Shown here piece by piece: positions 6,424 through 11,317 of a stretch of DNA of 14,719 nucleotides. Position numbers and translations under genes: made by a program. How positions within the stretch are numbered: the stretch's first letter is position 1; each line of letters opens with the position of its first letter. Under the pieces are notes generated by a model. The model was given only the letters and a program-made list of their open reading frames with translations. It was not told the DNA's origin and ran no database searches. This DNA is from Bacteroidaceae bacterium (GTDB lineage: Bacteria; Bacteroidota; Bacteroidia; Bacteroidales; Bacteroidaceae): NCBI GenBank assembly GCA_017557475.1, contig JAFYYO010000342.1, positions 1 to 14,719 of the forward strand, written 5' to 3'.

Positions 6424-7095
6424 TCATAATGGTATGTATCGGGTTGTGGTATCTACGAGGTATTCCTCTTGGTAGGCGGTTTCCACTTGCTTGTGGATGA
6501 TTTTCTGCACCAAGTCCTTGATGCGTTCGTCGGCTTGCATGAGGTTTCCAAGCTCAGCAAAACAGGTGCTGTCTCGGCAATCGCCCATCTGATTCTCGAG
6601 TTGCGTGAGATAGTAGTAAAGACTGTCCGCAGCATTTGCAAGAACGGGTGTTTCAGTCGAGGTCTGTGGTTCGTCGGCAATCGTAGGCTGTGATGATTCC
6701 AAACGACGCGTGTTATGTTTGCGATCATAACGTGTTATGTTTGCAATCATAACGTGCCTAGTTGGCGAATTAGCCACGTCTAGTTTTAAGGTGTCGCTGG
6801 GCGTGTCTTCCTGAGGAACGATTTCTTCCGTCGTTTCAGCGAGTTGAGGCTGGTTTTCTGGCTTGAAGCTCTTCCAAGTGAAGAGGGCGAAGACCATCGC
6901 AAGAACTGCGGCAATGGAGAGCAGCCCCCAGCCCCTCCCTCTAAGGAGGGGAGTTCTGTTTTTCTTCTCGGCAAGGATTGCGTCGAAGAGTGCCTCGTCG
7001 CGGTCGAGTTCGTCGGCAGTCGGCAGTTCCCACTTCTTCTGCTCGATTGGGTGCTTGCCTTGCAGGTATTCGTCTATGAGTAGTTTTTTATTCAT
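6424..7095 (-). CDS. Putative anti-sigma factor, single-pass membrane protein, 223 residues
   Basis: The start codon overlaps the end of the ECF sigma gene by 8 bases (ATGAATAA), which implies translational coupling, usual for sigma/anti-sigma pairs. A cytoplasmic N-terminus of about 50 residues (DELDRDEALFDAILAEKKN) is followed by one membrane helix (about 56-73, WGLLSIAAVLAMVFALFTW) and a periplasmic tail. The tail has two cysteines (173, 178) and a charged helical C-terminus. It would hold the sigma factor at the membrane until an envelope signal arrives. Two repeat-derived stretches are embedded in frame: a palindrome coding for residues about 47-58 and 22-base-periodic repeats coding for about 104-131. 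Both fall beside the membrane helix in likely linker regions. There is no clear zinc-anti-sigma or FecR motif; the call rests on context and topology. Confidence 0.75.
   Translation of the reverse strand: MNKKLLIDEYLQGKHPIEQKKWELPTADELDRDEALFDAILAEKKNRTPLLRGRGWGLLSIAAVLAMVFALFTWKSFKPENQPQLAETTEEIVPQEDTPSDTLKLDVANSPTRHVMIANITRYDRKHNTRRLESSQPTIADEPQTSTETPVLANAADSLYYYLTQLENQMGDCRDSTCFAELGNLMQADERIKDLVQKIIHKQVETAYQEEYLVDTTTRYIPL
6708..6788. repeat. 22-base-periodic palindromic repeat array inside the anti-sigma coding sequence
   Basis: CGTG cores occur at 6709, 6731 and 6753, exactly 22 bases apart, with CGTC at 6777. Two type-A units share GTTATGTTTGC plus ATCATAA; they are followed by a type-B unit with CTAGTTGGCGAATTAG. 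The stretch ATCATAACGTGTTATGTTTG recurs exactly in the intergenic array near 14246-14265. It codes for about 28 residues of the anti-sigma protein without breaking the frame. Confidence 0.85.
6932..6951. repeat. CCCCTCC/GGAGGGG palindrome inside the anti-sigma coding sequence
   Basis: CCCCTCC (6932-6938), six bases, then GGAGGGG (6945-6951) is a perfect 7-base inverted repeat, with extra C-rich flank at 6924-6931. It codes on the minus strand for residues TPLLRGRGWG just before the membrane helix. Similar G/C palindromes are scattered through many Bacteroidetes genomes, so this looks like an inserted dispersed repeat. Confidence 0.65.
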
Positions 7096-7600
7096 CGATA
7101 AATCCTCCTTCCTTTAATACATTATATATATGATGTCTTGCATGACTAAGCATCGAACTGACCGTTCGAACGTTAATTCCCGTTACGATAGCTATTTCTC
7201 GTGGCTGCATCTCTGCTTCTGCGAACATTCTCCAAAGGCGTTGTTCTGACTTTCGGAGCGTGCTTGCAGCATTTCGAATGGCTTCCGCGAGTTCGCTTTC
7301 TTCGAGTGTCTGGGCTTCACTTGATGCAGGATGCGCCTGTTCGTGGCTGATTGTGAGTGAAGTGTGAGGTCGCCTCTGCTCCCTCCTCCAAACGTCGATG
7401 CACTCGTGCTTGGCAACCTTGACGACCAGTCGCTCAGCCTCCTCTTTCGAAGACAGCGTGCCCCAAGCCTTCCAAAGGCTTATGACGGTCTCCTGCGCAA
7501 TATCCTCAGCCTGCTCCTCCGAAGCGAAGAAACTCATGCCGACGGCTTTCGCCTTTGAGCGCAGAATGGGTGCCAAGCTTGCAAACTCTGTGTGCTCCAT
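7088..7600 (-). CDS. ECF-subfamily RNA polymerase sigma factor
   Basis: This 170-residue protein has the size and two-domain order of ECF sigma-70 factors. Region 2 spans about residues 8-78, with the core-binding/-10 motif AEDIAQETVISLWKAW (31-46) and the melting-helix segment VVKVAKHECIDVWRREQRR (59-77). A linker covers 79-100. Region 4 spans about 103-163, with the helix-turn-helix MQPREIAIVTGINVRTVSSM (131-150) for -35 recognition. Such factors redirect RNA polymerase to a small regulon, often envelope functions. The next gene overlaps by 8 bases and encodes its likely anti-sigma. The gene diverges from tRNA-Leu, and no TAnnTTTG promoter is visible upstream on the minus strand, so it may be autoregulated. 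Family call is firm; regulon unknown. Confidence 0.93.
   Translation of the reverse strand: MEHTEFASLAPILRSKAKAVGMSFFASEEQAEDIAQETVISLWKAWGTLSSKEEAERLVVKVAKHECIDVWRREQRRPHTSLTISHEQAHPASSEAQTLEESELAEAIRNAASTLRKSEQRLWRMFAEAEMQPREIAIVTGINVRTVSSMLSHARHHIYNVLKEGGFIDE
7104..7108 (-). promoter_or_regulatory. Strong Shine-Dalgarno site for the anti-sigma gene
   Basis: On the minus strand, GGAGG (inside AAAGGAAGGAGGAT) lies 8 bases upstream of the anti-sigma ATG at 7095, within the last codons of the sigma gene. Most other starts here lack such a site, as is usual in Bacteroidetes, so it probably supports coupled translation. Confidence 0.6.
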
Positions 7601-7674
7601 ACACCTCTATAACGTCGGAGAAGGGAAAATGTTATGCGACAAAAGGGAACATTAACATTTTTTTTATGTTTTTC

Positions 7675-7705
7675 TTTGTGGTTTGGTTAAAAAAGTGTAA
7701 CTTTG
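7675..7705 (+). promoter_or_regulatory. Canonical Bacteroidetes promoter for tRNA-Leu
   Basis: TTTG (7675-7678), 19 bases, TAACTTTG (7698-7705) is a full consensus match. The tRNA 5' end follows 12 bases later at 7718. Confidence 0.85.
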
Positions 7706-7717
7706 TGGCGGATATAT

Positions 7718-7799
7718 GCGCTTGTGGTGGAATTGGTAGACACGCCAGACTTAGGATCTGGTGCCGAGAGGCGTGTAAGTTCGAGTCTTATCAGGCGTA
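7718..7799 (+). tRNA. tRNA-Leu (anticodon UAG)
   Basis: The acceptor strand GCGCTTG (7718-7724) pairs with CAGGCGT (7792-7798) and A73 is the leucine discriminator base. The D arm is GTGGAATTGGTAGACAC. The anticodon stem CCAGA/TCTGG encloses CTTAGGA, giving anticodon TAG. The long variable arm (GCC-GAGA-GGC) marks a class II tRNA. The T arm is GTAAG-TTCGAGT-CTTAT. CCA is not encoded. The first acceptor pair is G1-U72 instead of the usual G-C. It reads CUN leucine codons. Confidence 0.95.
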
Positions 7800-7809
7800 C
7801 GCTTTTCAA

Positions 7810-7856
7810 GAATGAAAAATGAAAGAATGAGAGAATGAAAGAATGAAAGAATGAAA
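7810..7856. repeat. Octamer microsatellite (GAATGAAA)n
   Basis: There are six units of GAATGAAA or one-base variants (7810-7856), one of them 7 bases long. The array is bracketed by an 8-base inverted pair CGCTTTTC (7800-7807) and GAAAAGCG (7853-7860), which begins right at the tRNA 3' end and could form a stem after it. Confidence 0.8.
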
Positions 7857-7868
7857 AGCGAAAGGGAT

Positions 7869-7900
7869 GATGGAAGATGTAAGATGTAAGATGGAAGATG
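7869..7900. repeat. Heptamer microsatellite (GATGTAA/GATGGAA)n
   Basis: Four units read GATGGAA, GATGTAA, GATGTAA, GATGGAA (7869-7896), plus a partial GATG. It lies 40 bases upstream of the FAS1 lipoprotein start. Confidence 0.8.
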
Positions 7901-7913
7901 TTTGAGGTATTAA

Positions 7914-7941
7914 GGATTAGAGATTAGGGATTAGGAATTAT
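7914..7941. repeat. Heptamer microsatellite (GGATTAG)n running into the lipoprotein start codon
   Basis: The units are GGATTAG, AGATTAG, GGATTAG, GAATTAT; the last one supplies AT of the ATG at 7940. The first 20 bases recur with one difference just past the stop of the same gene (10034-10053). No TAnnTTTG promoter is visible between the tRNA and this gene. Confidence 0.75.
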
Positions 7942-10030
7942 GAAGAAACTATTGTCTATATTCTGCTGTGTGTTAGCTGGTTTCCTCGTTGCTTGCCATG
8001 AGGAGATTGACACTTCGGCGAGATATGTCTTCAGGGAAAGAACTGTCGCAAGCTATCTGGAAACGCATGAGCAGTTCAGCGAATATGTGCGTCTCTTGAA
8101 GGAACAACCCGTGAGCGAAGTCAGCAACACGACCGTCTATCAGCTCATGACGGCTTATGGCTGCTATACTTGTTTCGCTCCTACAAACGACGCGATTCAG
8201 CTCTACTTGGACTCCCTCGTTATCAAAGGCGTCATCCCTGAAGCCAGTTGGGACGCTTTCCCCAACCAAAGAAGCCTGGACAGCATTCGAGCTGTCGTAG
8301 TGCTTAACAGCATCCTGGACGGTACGAAGATTGGGAAGGCGTACTTCACGGCCGAGTTCCCAAAAACGAACCAGGAGTTTGAAATCAACACGATGGCCGA
8401 CAGAAAGATTAGCGTGTCGTACTATAAGAGCGACCTCGACAGCCTGAGCATCGATGGCATTTGTCCCGTCTCGAAGAAGAACCGCGACATCGAGGCTATC
8501 AATGGCTTCGTGCACGAGGTGGGCTACGTCATCAATCCGAGCAACGAGACGCTGGGCAGCACGCTCCATAAGTTTACAGGGGACTTCGAATGCAACCTGA
8601 GCGTCATAGCCCGATTGGTAGAGGCTTGTGGCCTGAGCGACACGCTGTGCCAAGTGAGGGACGAACGCTACGAGAAGCTCTATAAGACTGGCGCTTTCCC
8701 GAACTTCAAATGGCAGTTGCGCAGCTTCGAAATCGAACCGCCCGAGCATCGCAAGTATGGCTTCACGCTTTTCGCTGAAACGGATGACTTCTGGGAAGGA
8801 GAGCTGGGCAAAGACCGCAGAGACATCACAAAGGAAGACGTCATCGCTTGGATTCAAGATAAGGGCTACTATCCTGATGCTGTGAACGACGATAACTACA
8901 CGGACGAGAACAACTTGCTCAACCGCTTCGTCACCTATCACCTTTTGCCGCAACGTATTCCCGTAGATAAGTTGGCGCTTCATTATAACGAGAAGGGCTA
9001 CAACTATAAGAACAAGAATCAAAAGCCCACCATCCCCGTTTGGGCGCATTATGTCACGATGGGCAAACGTCGCTTGCTGCGCATCTGGGAAAGTGCCGAG
9101 AGCGAAGGTCCGCGTCTCAACCGCTTCCCCAAACTCAATAACGGACGTAGCGAAGACTATCACGAAAGGGAATGCTCGGAAGAAAATCTGGGCGTAGAAA
9201 TCAAGACGGACGAGACTTCGGGCATGGTGAAACTCATCAACGCGATAATCTATCCCATCCACGAACCTATCGCCTATACGGAACATGTTCGCAACGAGTT
9301 GGGCAAGGTGCGTCTCCGTTACGATTCATGGGAGTTCCAGCCCGAAGCGATGAATAACGACTTGCGACTCACAAGCCGAACCGATGCGTGCTGGCACTTC
9401 TCCAGCGACCCCGATAAGCAGTACTTCGAGAATATGGTCGTCAATAGTAAGGAGACAAACTTCATGCTCCTGAGCGGCCGCGACCAAAGTTGGCCTAACT
9501 ATCAAGGCGACGAGGTGTTGGCCGAAGGCGTTTATGACATCACCTTCACTTTGCCCCCTGTTCCGAAGACCGGCGTTTACGAGATACGTATGGGCGTATC
9601 GACTTATAGCGGCACTCGAGGCATCTGTCAAGTTTATTGGGGACCAAGAAAGGACCAGCTCGTCCCGCAAGGCATTCCCGTCAATATGCAGTTGGGCGGT
9701 AACAGCGCAAACAATATTCTCGGCTGGGAAAAAGATACAGGCGACGAAGACTATGATGCTGAGGTGGACAAGAAGATGCGTAACAACGGATTTATGAAAG
9801 GACCGGCCTACATCGTGGCAAGTGCTGGCGGCACTGAGACGAACCGTATGAATCCGGGAGCAACGCGCCGTATCGTCGTGCGCGAGACTATGTCGCCGGA
9901 TATCGTCTATTACATGCGATTCAAAACCGTGCAACCAGACTACACGACAAAGCAACTTTTCGTGGATTACCTGGAGTTCTGTCCAAAGGAAGTCTACGAC
10001 AACCCTGAGCGTCCTGAAGATATTTGGTAG
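7940..10030 (+). CDS. FAS1 (fasciclin) domain lipoprotein, 696 residues
   Basis: A lipoprotein signal (MKKLLSIFCCVLAGFLVAC) gives lipid-anchored Cys19. Two FAS1-like repeats follow. Repeat 1 (about 33-199) has TCFAPTNDAI (77-86) and ends with NGFVHEVGYVINP. Repeat 2 (about 203-442) has FTLFAETDDFW (275-285), NRFVTYHLLPQRI, and ends with INAIIYPI. The C-terminal part (about 444-696) is a beta-rich module (GVYDITFTLPPVPKTGVYEIRMGVSTYSG..., YYMRFKTV...) like the DUF5108-type domain found with fasciclin proteins. FAS1 proteins mediate adhesion or bind surface ligands; in Bacteroidetes they often accompany SusCD loci, but no SusC/D gene is next to this one. It probably sits at the outer membrane. 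It may be transcribed from the tRNA promoter or from an unseen one. It ends at a strong terminator. Confidence 0.87.
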   Translation: MKKLLSIFCCVLAGFLVACHEEIDTSARYVFRERTVASYLETHEQFSEYVRLLKEQPVSEVSNTTVYQLMTAYGCYTCFAPTNDAIQLYLDSLVIKGVIPEASWDAFPNQRSLDSIRAVVVLNSILDGTKIGKAYFTAEFPKTNQEFEINTMADRKISVSYYKSDLDSLSIDGICPVSKKNRDIEAINGFVHEVGYVINPSNETLGSTLHKFTGDFECNLSVIARLVEACGLSDTLCQVRDERYEKLYKTGAFPNFKWQLRSFEIEPPEHRKYGFTLFAETDDFWEGELGKDRRDITKEDVIAWIQDKGYYPDAVNDDNYTDENNLLNRFVTYHLLPQRIPVDKLALHYNEKGYNYKNKNQKPTIPVWAHYVTMGKRRLLRIWESAESEGPRLNRFPKLNNGRSEDYHERECSEENLGVEIKTDETSGMVKLINAIIYPIHEPIAYTEHVRNELGKVRLRYDSWEFQPEAMNNDLRLTSRTDACWHFSSDPDKQYFENMVVNSKETNFMLLSGRDQSWPNYQGDEVLAEGVYDITFTLPPVPKTGVYEIRMGVSTYSGTRGICQVYWGPRKDQLVPQGIPVNMQLGGNSANNILGWEKDTGDEDYDAEVDKKMRNNGFMKGPAYIVASAGGTETNRMNPGATRRIVVRETMSPDIVYYMRFKTVQPDYTTKQLFVDYLEFCPKEVYDNPERPEDIW

Positions 10031-10033
10031 CTC

Positions 10034-10054
10034 GGATTAGAGATTAAGGATTAA
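10034..10054. repeat. Second (GGATTAG)n heptamer tract, 3' of the FAS1 gene
   Basis: The units are GGATTAG, AGATTAA, GGATTAA. Bases 10034-10053 match 7914-7933 at 19 of 20 positions, so the FAS1 gene is bracketed by direct repeats. Confidence 0.75.
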
Positions 10055-10060
10055 AAATAA

Positions 10061-10088
10061 AAGCCCCTTTCCTTTTGGAGAGGGGCTT
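10061..10088. terminator. Bidirectional rho-independent terminator between convergent genes
   Basis: AAGCCCCTTTCC, a TTTT loop, then GGAGAGGGGCTT forms a GC-rich stem with one mismatch. On the minus strand it is followed by a T-rich tract (TTTATTTTTA), ideal for ending the sugar-kinase transcript. It can also stop the FAS1 transcript from the other side. Confidence 0.85.
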
Positions 10089-10106
10089 ATTGTTGAGCTT
10101 TATCGT

Positions 10107-11204
10107 TTATTTCAGGCAGCCATTTATGAAGGCTTGCATCTCGGGATAGCTCTTTTCGATGCTAAGAAGGAGGTGCAGTTGGTTGTTCGCCCGAACGAAG
10201 TTGTGGTCGGGATACTGGCACTTCCAGTACTTGTCGCCGCTCAGGTAGTCCCAAAGGAAGCGAACGCATTGCATGTAGGGGAAGAGAGCAGTGGCGTAGG
10301 GCAGATTCTCAATCTCGACGGGCAAGAGGAAACTGCGAGCGCTCTCGAGATAACCTTCGGTAAAGGCCTTGAAGATGTCCATGCGGAACTTCACTTTATC
10401 CATTTCGGGACAATCCTCGGCAACCTCGTTGGCTGCGGTTCGAAGGAAATCTCCGTAGTCGGAGAAGATGAAGTTGGGCATCACGGTATCGAGGTCGATG
10501 ACGCAAAGCACGTTGTCGTCCTTGTCGAACATCATGTTGTTGACTTTCGTGTCGCAATGGCAGACGCGTTTCGGCAAAGTTCCTTCTCTGCCCATTCTCT
10601 CAGCTTTGCACATCTCTTCGGCTCGCTTATCAATCTCGGCAAGCATGTTCTGGACGCGTTCTTCTTTCACACGACCAGCCGGATCGCGCTTCACGACATC
10701 TCTTAATTGCTCAAGACGGAACTCCATGTTGTGGAAATCCTTGATTGTCTCGCCCAACTGAACGGGAATGTCGGCAAGCATGGCTTGGAAGTTACCGAAG
10801 GCACGACCTGCTGCGCGACTGCTTTCAGGGTCGACGGCTTGCTTTGTGATGGCGTTGTCGATGAAGACCATCAAGCGCCAATAGTTGCCATCGACTTTGA
10901 CGTAGAGTTTCCCATCTTCCTTCGCAGGTATGAAGCGCAAGACTCGGCGGTCGATATCGGGAGTTCCTTGTTCTGTAAGCTTCTTTCGAATGTGGGAAGT
11001 AACGGCATCGATGTTGTGCATCACCATATCGACATCGGGAAAGACGACGTGGTTGACGCGTTGCAGCACATAGTCGGGTTTGTCCGCTTCGGCAGTCTTC
11101 ACTTTGTAGGTGTCGTTGATGAGTCCCTCGCCCAACGGCTTAATTTCGCTAATGGTTCCTTCGTAGGCGAATTGGCCGACGATTGTTGTTAGTTTAGAGT
11201 CCAT
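10107..11204 (-). CDS. APH-family small-molecule kinase, probably an N-acetylhexosamine 1-kinase-like sugar kinase
   Basis: This 365-residue cytosolic protein has the aminoglycoside phosphotransferase/choline-kinase fold. A nucleotide loop is at 23-33 (PLGEGLINDTY). The catalytic motif HCDTKVNN places His216, Asp218 and Asn223. The metal-binding VIDLDTV (235-241) has Asp237 and Asp239. The HxDTKxNN form and overall length match NahK-type kinases, which phosphorylate GlcNAc/GalNAc at C1, better than antibiotic kinases. Homologues in Bacteroidetes are often labelled as mucin desulfatase or phosphotransferase. The gene diverges from the MG2-type protein at a shared symmetrical promoter, so coordinated expression is likely. 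A role in salvage of host-glycan amino sugars is inferred; the substrate is not proven by sequence. Confidence 0.85.
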   Translation of the reverse strand: MDSKLTTIVGQFAYEGTISEIKPLGEGLINDTYKVKTAEADKPDYVLQRVNHVVFPDVDMVMHNIDAVTSHIRKKLTEQGTPDIDRRVLRFIPAKEDGKLYVKVDGNYWRLMVFIDNAITKQAVDPESSRAAGRAFGNFQAMLADIPVQLGETIKDFHNMEFRLEQLRDVVKRDPAGRVKEERVQNMLAEIDKRAEEMCKAERMGREGTLPKRVCHCDTKVNNMMFDKDDNVLCVIDLDTVMPNFIFSDYGDFLRTAANEVAEDCPEMDKVKFRMDIFKAFTEGYLESARSFLLPVEIENLPYATALFPYMQCVRFLWDYLSGDKYWKCQYPDHNFVRANNQLHLLLSIEKSYPEMQAFINGCLK

Positions 11205-11234
11205 AGTTTATCGGTTTATATGTTGTTTTGTGTG

Positions 11235-11287
11235 CAAAGATATAAAATAATTCATAATTCATAATTCATAATTATTTTATAATTTTG
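11235..11287. promoter_or_regulatory. Symmetrical divergent promoter with a heptamer microsatellite at its centre
   Basis: On the minus strand TATCTTTG (11235-11242) and on the plus strand TAATTTTG (11280-11287) are both exact TAnnTTTG -7 elements. They are the ends of an inverted repeat: 11235-11252 and 11270-11287 match in 16 of 18 positions, with a perfect 12-base inner part (TATAAAATAATT). Three ATTCATA units (11250-11270) fill the centre, just where both -33 boxes should be. Neither direction has a TTTG -33. Confidence 0.75.
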
Positions 11288-11317
11288 CTCGCGAAAACAT
11301 ACAAAATGCAGGATAAT

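Noticed and set aside
7718..7810. tRNA-linked integrated element with an attachment site
   Set aside because: No integrase and no second copy of the tRNA 3' end were found in the window; only simple repeats follow the tRNA.
7973..9286. Long minus-strand open frame (437 codons) opposite the FAS1 lipoprotein
   Set aside because: It is a shadow frame: the plus-strand gene has a lipobox and FAS1 motifs, while this product has no recognisable domain or start context.
10107..11204. Aminoglycoside resistance kinase
   Set aside because: The fold is shared, but the HCDTKVNN motif, length and context fit NahK-like sugar kinases better; no resistance context is present.
11285..11317. TTG start at 11285 for the MG2-type protein
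   Set aside because: The TTG is part of the -7 promoter element, so it would lie upstream of the predicted transcript start.
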